Program-made: the position numbers and the translations under genes
Part shown: piece after piece, positions 20,092-28,471 of the stretch
Layout: each line of letters starts with the position of its first letter
Position numbering within the stretch: position 1 is the first letter of the stretch
Notes under the pieces: model-generated
Seen by the model: only the letters and a program-made list of their open reading frames with translations
Database searches by the model: none
What the model was told of the DNA's origin: nothing
Assembly: GCF_000283655.1 (NCBI RefSeq)
Contig: NC_016624.1
Location: 186,001 to 250,000, forward strand
DNA: 64,000 bases
DNA from: Azospirillum lipoferum 4B
Lineage (GTDB): Bacteria; Pseudomonadota; Alphaproteobacteria; Azospirillales; Azospirillaceae
Reading direction: 5' to 3'

Positions 20092-20133
20092 CGAGAATGC
20101 TTGGCCGAGAATGCTTGGCCGAGAACACTTGGT
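20092..20133 (+). repeat. Three tandem 14-bp repeats upstream of the barrel gene
   Basis: Unit CGAGAATGCTTGGC occurs at 20092-20105 and 20106-20119 exactly, then as CGAGAACACTTGGT at 20120-20133. The array ends 42 bases before the GTG start of the next gene, within its probable promoter or leader. Each unit holds a TTGGC word. It could be a multi-site regulator array or a simple slippage product. Confidence 0.85.
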
Positions 20134-20175
20134 AAAACGCGCTTGCCAGAGCCGACGCGTCACCGGAGGGTGCCC

Positions 20176-20823
20176 GTGAACCGCCAGTTCAGCCACCTGA
20201 CGCACAGCACACCCGCAGCGGTGCGGGCCGGCCTGATCGCCGGTGCGCTGGTCTTCATCCTCGCCGGACCGGCAGCGGCACATACCATCGACGCCGACGG
20301 GCGTTTCGGCAATTGGGCGCTGGGCGGCCTCGCCTACAGCCTGCAGCCGCCGGCCGACAGCAGCCTCACAATCCTCAACAGCAAGATGCGGATCGGCGCC
20401 TCGCTGATCCCGCAGATCGAAGGCTTCGCCAGCGTGCAGCCCTGGATCGGGCCGGGCACCGGAAGCAGCCTGACCCCGCGCGGCGCCGTGACCGGGCTTG
20501 CCGGCGGGCTTACCGGCACGGGAAGCGCCGGTATTTCCGGCGGGCTGGCCGGCATCATGGGCGGCGTGCTGATCGACGTCCCGCTCGGCTCCTTCGTCTT
20601 CACGCCCAGCGTCGGCGCCGGCACCCTGCCCACCCTGCGGCGGGAGGGCGCCCCCACCACCGAGTTCCGCTCGCAGTTGGAACTGGGATATCGATTCGAC
20701 AACAATTCCCGCTTCAGCCTGGGCTACAGCCGCATCGTCAACGATGCGGGGGCAGGCGATCCGGCGGCCGGCACCAACAATGTCTTCGGCTTTTATTACC
20801 GCTTGCCTTTCGGCGGCCCCTGA
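20176..20823 (+). CDS. Outer-membrane beta-barrel protein, PagL-like fold without obvious catalytic His-Ser
   Basis: A 215-residue exported protein; signal peptide to about A35 (hydrophobic 18-34, then PAAAHT). The mature part has alternating beta strands, a glycine-rich middle and an aromatic end (NNVFGFYYRLPF) suitable for outer-membrane insertion. The last strands (FSLGYSRIVNDAGAGDPAAG) resemble the active-site region of lipid A 3-O-deacylase PagL and the acyloxyacyl hydrolase family, where HxSN is expected; here the aligned residues appear to be RIVN. The family assignment is tentative. The GTG at 20176 has GGAGGG six bases before it, so the longer frame from 20044 is not used. Confidence 0.65.
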   Translation: MNRQFSHLTHSTPAAVRAGLIAGALVFILAGPAAAHTIDADGRFGNWALGGLAYSLQPPADSSLTILNSKMRIGASLIPQIEGFASVQPWIGPGTGSSLTPRGAVTGLAGGLTGTGSAGISGGLAGIMGGVLIDVPLGSFVFTPSVGAGTLPTLRREGAPTTEFRSQLELGYRFDNNSRFSLGYSRIVNDAGAGDPAAGTNNVFGFYYRLPFGGP

Positions 20824-20824
20824 C

Positions 20825-20841
20825 CCTGCCGGCGCGGCAGG
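20825..20841. terminator. Short GC hairpin after the barrel gene
   Basis: CCTGCCG-GCG-CGGCAGG forms a 7-bp stem immediately after the stop codon, without a T-run. Confidence 0.4.
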
Positions 20842-20958
20842 ACATCGTGTCGCGGCGTCTGGCGGTGGGAAAACGCGCGCGGCGGTAGCGTCTTAACTGC
20901 ATTTTAAACATGGTTGGCTCAAGTGGACGCGGACCGAACGCTCCCCGGGGAACCCACC

Positions 20959-21504
20959 ATGGCCACCAAGCGCAAGACCGCCGCCTCCGCTGCTCCCGCA
21001 ACCGCTCCCGCCGCTGCCGCGCCCGTGTTCGAAGCGCCGGTGGAAAGCTGGGCCGACACCATCCTGCGGACCAACTTCGCTTCGGTTGAACAGGACAGCA
21101 TCGTCCTGCTGCAGGCGGCCGGCAGCCTTCTGGATTCGGATTCGCCCGACAAGGTCAGCATCGCGCTGGACCAGAACCTGAAGCTGTGGATCGCGATCAA
21201 GACCGTCCTCTTGAACGACGACTGCCCGGTGGAGCCGGAGGTGAAGGCCAATCTGCGCAATCTGGCGCAGTATGTCGTCTCCACCACCATGCTGGCGACC
21301 CAGGGCGCCATCGAGACGAGCAAGCTGGTCTCGCTGGCCCGCCTGAACATGAACATCGCCGAGGGCCTGCTGAGCGGCCAGCGCAACCGGATGATCCAGG
21401 AACGCGCCTATCAGATCTGGGAAGAGGAAGGCCGTCCGGAAGGCTGCGAGCAGGAGCACTGGCTGCGTGCCGAAGCCGAGATCTCCGGTCTGTTCAAAGT
21501 TTAA
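20959..21504 (+). CDS. flaF: FlaF-type flagellin regulator fused to a DUF2934 domain
   Basis: A 181-residue cytoplasmic protein. After an Ala/Pro-rich start (to about 30), residues 35-140 match the alphaproteobacterial FlaF pattern, including ALDQNLKLWIAIKTVL, the ANLRNLAQYVV helix and the LARLNMNIAEGL ending. FlaF is needed for flagellin synthesis or export. Residues 143-175 (MIQERAYQIWEEEGRPEGCE then HWLRAEAEI) are a textbook DUF2934 domain, normally a separate small protein. GGGGAACCCACC precedes the ATG at 20959. No other flagellar gene is adjacent. Confidence 0.75.
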   Translation: MATKRKTAASAAPATAPAAAAPVFEAPVESWADTILRTNFASVEQDSIVLLQAAGSLLDSDSPDKVSIALDQNLKLWIAIKTVLLNDDCPVEPEVKANLRNLAQYVVSTTMLATQGAIETSKLVSLARLNMNIAEGLLSGQRNRMIQERAYQIWEEEGRPEGCEQEHWLRAEAEISGLFKV

Positions 21505-21570
21505 GCTCCTCAGCCGGTTAGACGGTGGGCCGGGCGGGTTTTCGCAACGCGGCCATACCCCTTGGACATG

Positions 21571-21608
21571 ACCGCCCGCGTCGCGACACCGTGACGCGGG
21601 CGGTTTCC
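21571..21608 (+). terminator. Strong intrinsic-type terminator after flaF
   Basis: ACCGCCCGCGTC (21571-21582) pairs perfectly with GACGCGGGCGGT (21593-21604) around a 10-base loop and is followed by TTCCCTT. It separates flaF from the permease gene that starts 25 bases later. Confidence 0.75.
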
Positions 21609-21628
21609 CTTGGTAGGCTCGGGGCACC

Positions 21629-22567
21629 GTGACAGTCCCGCCGCAAGCCCTCTCCAAACCGCATAGGCGCATCGACAATACCCCGCTCGGCATCGGTTCG
21701 ATGCTGGCGTCGGTGCTGTTCTTCTCGCTGATGAACGTGCTGGCGAAGCTCCTGATGGACCGCTTCCCGGTGACCGAGGTGATGTTCTTCCGCAGCCTGT
21801 TCGCGCTGATCCCGGTCTGCCTGTCGATCCATCTGGGCAAGGGTTTCGCGTCCACGCTGTACACCCGTCATCCCTGGGGCCATATTGGGCGGTCGCTGAT
21901 CGGGCTGACCACCATGGTCGCCATGTTCTGGTCGTTCCACCTGTTGCCGCTGGGCGACGCCATCGCGCTGAACTTCGCCGCCCCGCTGTTCCTCACCGCC
22001 CTCTCCGTGCCGCTGCTCAGCGAGAAGGTCGGCATCCACCGCTGGAGCGCGGTGCTGGTGGGATTCGCCGGCGTGCTGATCATCTTGCGGCCCAGCGGCG
22101 ACGTGCTGAACCTGGGCGCCATCATCGCGCTGGCCGGCGCGCTGACCAACGCGCTGGCGATGATCGCCATCCGCCAGCTGAGCCGGACGGAACCGCCGAA
22201 CACCATCGTCTTCTATTTCACCCTGCTGACCACCGTCCTGCTGGGGCTGACCCTGCCCTTTTCCTGGGTCACGCCGGACCCGATGGACTGGCTTCTGCTG
22301 GTGGCGACCGGCCTGCTGGGCGGCTGCGGGCAGCTGGCGCTGACGCGGGCCTATTCGCTGGCGCCGGCCGCGGTGGTGGCGCCGCTGAACTACACCTCGC
22401 TTCTGCTGGCGGTCGGCTTCGGCTGGCTGATGTGGGGGGAGGTGCCGACCGGAACCATGGTGGTCGGCGCCGCGGTGGTGATGGCGAGCGGCCTGTACAT
22501 CCTGCATCGCGAAACCCGGCGCCGCGCCACCCCGACGCAGCCGCTGCCGCCCGGCGACGGCGACTGA
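21629..22567 (+). CDS. EamA-family (DMT) inner-membrane permease
   Basis: A 312-residue protein with ten hydrophobic segments in two EamA repeats. It begins with the second half of a typical motif (GSMLASVLFFSLMNVLAKLL) and contains SRTEPPNTIVFYF in the middle loop. Relatives include RhaT/YdcZ-like and S-adenosylmethionine-type exporters, but substrate cannot be inferred. GTG start at 21629 just after the flaF terminator; the protein would otherwise have no nearby ATG before the first membrane segment. Confidence 0.85.
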   Translation: MTVPPQALSKPHRRIDNTPLGIGSMLASVLFFSLMNVLAKLLMDRFPVTEVMFFRSLFALIPVCLSIHLGKGFASTLYTRHPWGHIGRSLIGLTTMVAMFWSFHLLPLGDAIALNFAAPLFLTALSVPLLSEKVGIHRWSAVLVGFAGVLIILRPSGDVLNLGAIIALAGALTNALAMIAIRQLSRTEPPNTIVFYFTLLTTVLLGLTLPFSWVTPDPMDWLLLVATGLLGGCGQLALTRAYSLAPAAVVAPLNYTSLLLAVGFGWLMWGEVPTGTMVVGAAVVMASGLYILHRETRRRATPTQPLPPGDGD

Positions 22568-22746
22568 CCGCCCAAGCGCCTGTTCCGGCACTGATTTTTC
22601 GCGCCATAGTTTCGCCATTGCGCAATGATGGGCTGTACCATCGCGCCGGTGGGCAAAATCCATCGGCGGCGCCTATATGATTGGCGTGCGCAGCAGTATC
22701 GGTGGGCGGCGGCGGACCGGCTGCATTTCGGCGCGGAGGGGGCGGC

Positions 22747-25470
22747 ATGAAGCAGAACGAGCGACGCGGCGAGAGCCGGCCTGCCGATGGCATTCGGGGG
22801 GGTGACGGCGTGAGAGAGCCGCGATTCCGGCTGGCCCAGGCGCGCGCGGCGCTGTTGTGGGAACGGCTGGGGCCGGCGCTGTGGGCGCCGCTGTCCGTGC
22901 TGGGCGCCTTCCTGGCGCTGGCCCTGCTGAATCTGCTGATCCTGTTGCCGGGCTGGCTGCATGCACTGGCGCTGCTGGCGCTCGCCGCGGCCTTCCTGCT
23001 GTCGCTGGTCGTCGGCGTCCGGCGCTTCCGCGCCCCGGCCGAGGATGAGGCGCGGCGGCGGCTGGAGCGCGACAGCGGCCTGGACCACCGTCCGCTGCAC
23101 ACCCTGCGCGACCGCCCGGCCGGCAACGACCCGATGGCCCAGGCCTTGTGGCGCCTGCACCAGGAGCGCGCCCGCGCTGCAATGCGTAAACTGCGCGTCG
23201 CCTGGCCGGGGACCGAGGTGCCGTCGCACGACCGCTATGCCTTGCGCGCCCTTGTGATCCTGACGCTGGTGGTGGCCGGGGCCGCCGCCTGGGGCGACTG
23301 GCGGCCGCGGGTGGCGGCCGCCCTGACCCCGCGGCTGGACGGCGGCACCGCCACGGCGACGGCAACGCTCGATCTCTGGATCAACCCGCCCGAGTATACC
23401 GGCCTGCCGCCGGTCTTCCTGAAATCCGGCTCCACCGCCGCCACCGCCCCGACACCGGCCATCCCGACGCCGGCCGCCACCGCACAGGGCGCCGGCCAGC
23501 AACCGGCCGACCAACCGGTCCAGGTTCCGCAGGGAAGCCTCGTGCTGGCCCGCGTCACCGGCGGCAGCGGCACCCCCAGCCTGGAGGCCGGCGACCAGAC
23601 CGGCCCGTTCGAGGCGGTGGATTCCACCAATTTCCAGGTGCAGCGGCCGGTGACCGGCGGCACCCGCATCTCCGTCACCCAGGGCGGCCGCACGCTGGGA
23701 TCCTGGCCGATCCAGGTGGTGCCTGACCGCGCCCCCATCATCGCCCATGCCAGCCCGCCATCCGCCGCGGAGCGCGGCACGCTGAAGCTGGATTATGCCG
23801 CCCGCGACGATTACGGCCTGACCGAGGTGAAGGCGCAAATCCGCCTCGCCCCCGCCGCTCCGCCCGTTACCGACACCTTGAAGACCGACGCCTTGAAGAC
23901 CGACACCGACAGGAAAGCGGCGAAGGAGAAGGCGGACAGCGACGAGATGCTGGAGCTTGCGCTGTCGCTGCCCGGACTCCGCCCGAAGGAGGCGCACAGC
24001 ACCGCCTTCCAGGACCTGACCGCTCACCCCTGGGCCGGCATGCCGGTGACCGTGCGCCTGACCGCCGCCGACGGCGCCGGCCAGACCGGCCGGTCGGAGG
24101 ACGCGGCCATCACCCTGCCGGAACGGACCTTCAACCACCCGGTCGCCCGCGCCATCGTGAACCAGCGCAAGATCCTGACCCGCAACCCGCAGGCATCGCG
24201 CGTGCAGGTCGCCCGCGCGCTGGCCGAGATCTCCGCCCGGCCCGGCACCTATGGCGACGACATCGTCGCCTTCCTGTCGATGCGCACCGCCATCGCCCGG
24301 CTGATGCTGGACGAGAGCGCCGAGGCGATCCCCCCGCTGCAACAGCTGATGTGGGAAACCGCGCTGCGCATCGAGGACGGCGGCCTGTCGCTGGCCGAGA
24401 AGGACCTGCGCGACGCCGAGAAGCGGCTGTCCGAAGCGCTGGACAAGAATGCGTCGGACGAGGAGCTGAACCGCCTGATGGACGAGTTGCAGGCGGCGCT
24501 CGACAAGTTCCTGGACGCCATGGAACAGCGGATGATGGAAGCGCTGCAGCGCGGCGAGCAGCTGCCCATGGTCCCGCCGGAAATGGCCGACCAGATGACG
24601 GACCGCAACGACTTGCAGCAGATGCTCGACCAGATGCGCGAGATGGCGCAGACGGGATCGCGCGACGCCGCGCGCCAGATGCTGTCCCAGCTGCAGCAGA
24701 TGCTGGAGAACATGCGCTCCGGCGCCATGGCCCAGATGAACCAGCAGAACGGCCAGCAGCAGAACCAGAACTGGGAGATGATGCAGCAGCTGCAGAAGCT
24801 GGCGCAGCAGCAACAGCAGCTTCTGGACCAGAGCTTCCGCCAGTCGCAGGAGTCGATGGACCAGCAACAGCAGGGCGACCAGCCGCGCAACCGCCAGCCC
24901 AACCAGCGCCGCAACCAGAACGGCCAGCAGAATGGCCAACAGAACAACCAACAGAACCCGGGCAGCCCGACCCTGCAGAAGCAGGCCGAACAGCAGGAGG
25001 CTCTGCGCCGCCAGCTTGGCGAGTTGATGCGCCGCATGGGCGAGCAGCAGGGTGGCGAGATCCCCCAGCCGCTGGGCCGCGCCGAACGCGCCATGCGCGA
25101 TGCCGCCCAGGCCCTGCAGCGGGGCGCCCCCGGCGCCGCCGTGCCGTCGCAGACCGAGGCGATGGAACAGCTCCAGCAGGGAATGCAGGGCATGGCCGAA
25201 CAGATGGCCCAGCAGATGATGATGGGCCAGGGACCGGCCATGATGGGCCAGCAAGGCCAGATGCCGCGCCAGAACGGCCGCGGCCGCGACCCGCTGGGCC
25301 GCCGCCCGTCCGGTTACGGCATGCAGGATTCCAACGACGTGAAGATCCCGGAACAGTCGGAACTGCAGCGCGCCCGCGAAATCCTCGACGAGCTCCGCCG
25401 CCGCTCCGGCCAGTACGGCCGCCCGCAGGAGGAACGCAACTACATCGACCGCCTGCTGAAGCAGTTCTGA
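22747..25470 (+). CDS. DUF4175/TIGR02302 membrane protein with Gln/Asn/Met-rich tail
   Basis: A 907-residue protein. Two membrane segments lie at about 47-67 and 72-90 and a third near 168-185, with the large remainder probably periplasmic. From about 560 the protein is strongly helical. Residues about 650-760 are extremely rich in Gln, Asn and Met, including short repeats such as QNGQQNGQQNNQQN, followed by a helical stretch with HxP-poor, charged heptads. This architecture matches the uncharacterised TIGR02302/DUF4175 family of alphaproteobacteria. GGAGGGGGCGGC precedes the ATG at 22747; the TTG start 22 codons upstream is less likely. Confidence 0.85.
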   Translation: MKQNERRGESRPADGIRGGDGVREPRFRLAQARAALLWERLGPALWAPLSVLGAFLALALLNLLILLPGWLHALALLALAAAFLLSLVVGVRRFRAPAEDEARRRLERDSGLDHRPLHTLRDRPAGNDPMAQALWRLHQERARAAMRKLRVAWPGTEVPSHDRYALRALVILTLVVAGAAAWGDWRPRVAAALTPRLDGGTATATATLDLWINPPEYTGLPPVFLKSGSTAATAPTPAIPTPAATAQGAGQQPADQPVQVPQGSLVLARVTGGSGTPSLEAGDQTGPFEAVDSTNFQVQRPVTGGTRISVTQGGRTLGSWPIQVVPDRAPIIAHASPPSAAERGTLKLDYAARDDYGLTEVKAQIRLAPAAPPVTDTLKTDALKTDTDRKAAKEKADSDEMLELALSLPGLRPKEAHSTAFQDLTAHPWAGMPVTVRLTAADGAGQTGRSEDAAITLPERTFNHPVARAIVNQRKILTRNPQASRVQVARALAEISARPGTYGDDIVAFLSMRTAIARLMLDESAEAIPPLQQLMWETALRIEDGGLSLAEKDLRDAEKRLSEALDKNASDEELNRLMDELQAALDKFLDAMEQRMMEALQRGEQLPMVPPEMADQMTDRNDLQQMLDQMREMAQTGSRDAARQMLSQLQQMLENMRSGAMAQMNQQNGQQQNQNWEMMQQLQKLAQQQQQLLDQSFRQSQESMDQQQQGDQPRNRQPNQRRNQNGQQNGQQNNQQNPGSPTLQKQAEQQEALRRQLGELMRRMGEQQGGEIPQPLGRAERAMRDAAQALQRGAPGAAVPSQTEAMEQLQQGMQGMAEQMAQQMMMGQGPAMMGQQGQMPRQNGRGRDPLGRRPSGYGMQDSNDVKIPEQSELQRAREILDELRRRSGQYGRPQEERNYIDRLLKQF

Positions 25471-25497
25471 CCGGGCGCCGCGGCCGGGCGACGGCTC

Positions 25498-26265
25498 CTA
25501 CCCGCGGAAATGGTCCTTGCGGTGGCGGAGTTCGGTGAAGACCTCCACCGCCGGGGCGCCGGACAGGCCGATGGCGGATTGCACGCCGGGGTCGTCGGCG
25601 CGCAGGAAGGGGTTGGTCCGGCGTTCAAGCCCGATGGTGGTGGGGATGGTCGGCTGGTTCCGCTCACGCAAGGCCGCGACCTCCTCCATGCGCTGTTGCA
25701 GGGCGGAATTGTCCGGGTCGACGGTCAGGGCGAAGCGGCCGTTGGACTGGGTGTATTCGTGGCCGCAATAGATTCGGGTCGAATCGGTCAGCGACCGCAG
25801 GGCTTGCAGCGACTCCCACATCTGGGCGGGCGTGCCCTCGAACAGGCGGCCGCAGCCGAGCGAGAACAGGGTGTCGCCGCTGAACAGCGTCTCCGCCGCC
25901 TCGAACCAGAAGGCGATGTGGCCGCTGGTGTGGCCGGGAACGGCGATGACGCGGGCGGTCTGCTCCCCGAACACCGTGCGGTCGCCGTCGCCGAGCGCCA
26001 CGTCGAGGTCGGGAATGCGGTGGGCGTCGGCGCGGGCGCCGATCACGGTGGCGCGGTGGCGGGCCTTCAACTCCGCCACGCCGCCGATATGGTCGTTGTG
26101 GTGGTGGGTCAGGAAGATGTGGGTCAGGGTCCAGCCGCGCCGCTCCAGCTCGGCCTGCACCGGGGAGGCGTCGCCGGGATCGACAACGCCGACCTTGCCG
26201 GATGCCGCGTCGCGCAGCACATAGATGTAATTGTCGGCGAAAGCCGGAACGAGAATGACCTCCAC
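25498..26265 (-). CDS. gloB: Hydroxyacylglutathione hydrolase (glyoxalase II)
   Basis: A 255-residue metallo-beta-lactamase-fold enzyme that hydrolyses S-D-lactoylglutathione to D-lactate and glutathione. The dinuclear metal motif THHHNDH is at 53-59, with the further ligands in PGHTSGH, FSGDTLF and YCGHEYT. The C-terminal substrate domain ends in the typical FxELRHRKDHFRG. The GTG at 26265 gives the family-standard start VEVILVPAFADNYIY; the much longer open frame upstream is antisense to the methyltransferase. D-lactate made here could feed the lactate dehydrogenase encoded at 60890. Confidence 0.95.
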   Translation of the reverse strand: MEVILVPAFADNYIYVLRDAASGKVGVVDPGDASPVQAELERRGWTLTHIFLTHHHNDHIGGVAELKARHRATVIGARADAHRIPDLDVALGDGDRTVFGEQTARVIAVPGHTSGHIAFWFEAAETLFSGDTLFSLGCGRLFEGTPAQMWESLQALRSLTDSTRIYCGHEYTQSNGRFALTVDPDNSALQQRMEEVAALRERNQPTIPTTIGLERRTNPFLRADDPGVQSAIGLSGAPAVEVFTELRHRKDHFRG

Positions 26266-26319
26266 GGCAGCGGACTCCCTGCTGTTGCGATACGAAACCC
26301 GTGTTACGCTTGGGATACC

Positions 26320-27132
26320 ATGTACACAGATATCGTCGATCTGAGGGAGTTCTACGAGTCCGGATTGGGCAGGACGGCCCAGCGGATGATCCGCCGCCGC
26401 ATCCGCACAATCTGGCCGGACGTGCGCGACCAGATCGTGCTGGGCGTCGGCTATACCACCCCGTACCTGCGTCCCTTCATGGGCGAGGCGGACCGGGTGG
26501 TCGCCGTGATGCCGGCCAGCCAGGGCGTCAGCTTCTGGCCGGCGGAAGGGCCGGGCATGGTGGCGCTGGGCGACGAGGCGGATCTGCCCTTCGGCGACAA
26601 CACAATCGACCGCGTCCTGCTGGTCCATGGGCTGGAGGGCACGGAACAGCTGCGGCCGATGATGCGCGAGATCTGGCGCGTGCTGGCCGGCGGCGGCCGG
26701 GTGCTGGCGGTGGTGCCGAACCGCCGCGGCCTGTGGGCGCGCGCCGACTGGACGCCCTTCGGCCACGGCTTCCCCTATTCCGCCTCGCAGCTGAAGCAGG
26801 TGCTGCGCGACACCATGTTCGTGCCGGAACGCACCCGCCACGCCCTGTTCATCCCGCCGCTGCGCTCGCATTTCCTGCAGAAGACGGCGCCGGCCTGGGA
26901 AGAGGTCGGCGTGCGCTGGTTCAAGGCCTTCGCCGGGGTGACGATGATCGAGGCGTCGAAGCAGATCTTCGCCGGCGTGTCGCGCCGGGCGGCGCAGCAG
27001 CCGGTGAAGCGCCGGCTGATCGTGCCCCTGCCGGGCGGTGCGGCCCCCGCCGCGCGAAGCGGCAGCGCCCGCATCATCACCGGCCCCGGCGGCGATGCCG
27101 TGGACGGGCAGCAGCCCTACCCGCGGACCTGA
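26320..27132 (+). CDS. Class I SAM-dependent methyltransferase
   Basis: A 270-residue protein with a Methyltransf_11 core: QIVLGVGYTTPYL replaces the usual glycine motif I, followed by ALGDEADLPFGDNTIDRVLLVHGLEG (motifs II-III split here for length) and EIWRVLAGGGRVLAVVPNRRG. It is divergent from gloB with only 54 bases between the starts, an arrangement seen repeatedly in alphaproteobacteria. The substrate is unknown. Its last 16 bases overlap the end of the convergent chemoreceptor gene. Confidence 0.82.
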   Translation: MYTDIVDLREFYESGLGRTAQRMIRRRIRTIWPDVRDQIVLGVGYTTPYLRPFMGEADRVVAVMPASQGVSFWPAEGPGMVALGDEADLPFGDNTIDRVLLVHGLEGTEQLRPMMREIWRVLAGGGRVLAVVPNRRGLWARADWTPFGHGFPYSASQLKQVLRDTMFVPERTRHALFIPPLRSHFLQKTAPAWEEVGVRWFKAFAGVTMIEASKQIFAGVSRRAAQQPVKRRLIVPLPGGAAPAARSGSARIITGPGGDAVDGQQPYPRT

Positions 27133-28343
27133 CGCAGCGCATCGGACAACCGGCTGCCCAGCCCGCTGCCCAGGCTTCCCGCCCGCGCCGCGATGGTCTG
27201 GCTCAGCGTCGCCAGCTCGTCCAGCGTGCGCGTCACCCCGCCCAGCGTCTGTTCGGCGTCGCCGATCCGCTGTTCCGCCGCCATGGCATCCTGGCGGGAG
27301 CGGTCGAGCGAGCGCGCAACCTCGGCGGTCAGCGTCGCCTGCTCGTCGATGGCGGCGGCGACGGTGCCGTTGATCGTCTGGATCGAGCCGATGGTGAAAT
27401 GGATGCGGCCCAGCGCCTCGTCCACCGCAGCGGTTTCCTTCTGCAGGTTGGCGACCTGATCGGCGATCTGCTTGGTCGCGTCGGCGGTCTGGCGCGACAG
27501 CGCCTTCACCTCGTTGGCGACGACGGCGAAGCCGCGCCCGGCCTCGCCCGCGCGGGCCGCCTCGATGGTGGCGTTGAGCGCCAGCAGGTTGGTCTGGCTG
27601 GCGATGGCGTTGATCAGCTTCACCACGCTGGCGATCTGCTCCGCCGCCGAGCGCAGGGAGTTCATGACGGTGGTGGCGCGGTCGCTGTCGGACGCCGCCG
27701 CAAGGCTGATTTCCCGCGCCTTGCTGGTGTCGCCGGAGATCTGGTCGGAGGTGGAGGCCAGCCGGTCGAGCATGCCGGCGATGGCGCCGACCGATCCGTC
27801 GACGGCACGCGCCGCATCGGCCGCGCCGGCGGTCTGGCGCAGCCCCTCGGTCCCGGCGGTGCGGACGGAGGCGATCGCCGTCTCCAACCGGCGCCCGGCG
27901 TCGGCCAGATCGGCGGCCAGCCCGCCGACCTCGCGCTCCACCCGGTCGGACAGGTCGCGCATCAGGGCGACGCGGCGGGTCTCCGCCGTCTCGGCCCGCA
28001 GGGTCGCCACCGCCCAATGGCGGGCGAGGCGGGCGAAACGGCGGGCCTGATCGGCCGGTCCGGCGACGGCCAGCGCCCCCACCCGCTCGCCGTCCAGGTC
28101 GATGGCGATGGCGTATCCCTCGCGCATCGCCCCGCCCGACTTGGCCGCCTCCTCGCGGCTGACGGCGCGTTCGTCGAGCCGCCGCGCGACGATGTCGGCC
28201 GCGGCCGGGTGACCGGTGCCGATCCGCTCCCGCGCGGTGGAGGCGGCGACGGTGCCGGCCTTGCCGATGAAGGACACGACGGCGTCCAGCTCACGGCCGA
28301 TGGCATCGCAGAGATCCTGTGCGATGGTAGCGCTGATGTCCAA
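27117..28343 (-). CDS. Soluble chemoreceptor with sugar-diacid-recognition-like sensor
   Basis: A 408-residue protein without membrane segments. Residues 1-115 resemble the CdaR-type diacid recognition domain: a start SATIAQDLCDAIGRELDAVV, then the ARERIGTGHPAAADIV element and YAIAIDLDGERVGALAVAG. Residues 130-400 are the MCP signalling domain with [20 protein letters not shown] at the hairpin. No HAMP domain is evident. It should sense a cytoplasmic ligand, by analogy an aldarate or glycerate, and signal through CheA/CheW. Assignment of the sensor domain is by motif resemblance. Confidence 0.8.
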   Translation of the reverse strand: MDISATIAQDLCDAIGRELDAVVSFIGKAGTVAASTARERIGTGHPAAADIVARRLDERAVSREEAAKSGGAMREGYAIAIDLDGERVGALAVAGPADQARRFARLARHWAVATLRAETAETRRVALMRDLSDRVEREVGGLAADLADAGRRLETAIASVRTAGTEGLRQTAGAADAARAVDGSVGAIAGMLDRLASTSDQISGDTSKAREISLAAASDSDRATTVMNSLRSAAEQIASVVKLINAIASQTNLLALNATIEAARAGEAGRGFAVVANEVKALSRQTADATKQIADQVANLQKETAAVDEALGRIHFTIGSIQTINGTVAAAIDEQATLTAEVARSLDRSRQDAMAAEQRIGDAEQTLGGVTRTLDELATLSQTIAARAGSLGSGLGSRLSDALRQVRG

Positions 28344-28471
28344 GGCGCTTCTCCCCTATGTTCGGTTGGTGCTTCCCGGCCCTGCCCTGCCCACCGGGCG
28401 GAGAGCATCTGCCGTATTTTTGGTTATCTTCCGACACTACACGCAACATTTACAAACGCAGAGTTGAAAGA

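Noticed and set aside
20092-20133. Possible CRISPR-like repeat
   Set aside because: Only three directly abutting 14-bp units, with no spacers and no cas genes.
26266-28017. Long minus-strand frame joined to gloB (total 839 codons)
   Set aside because: The part upstream of 26265 is antisense to the methyltransferase or out of frame with the chemoreceptor and has low-complexity composition; gloB is complete from its GTG.
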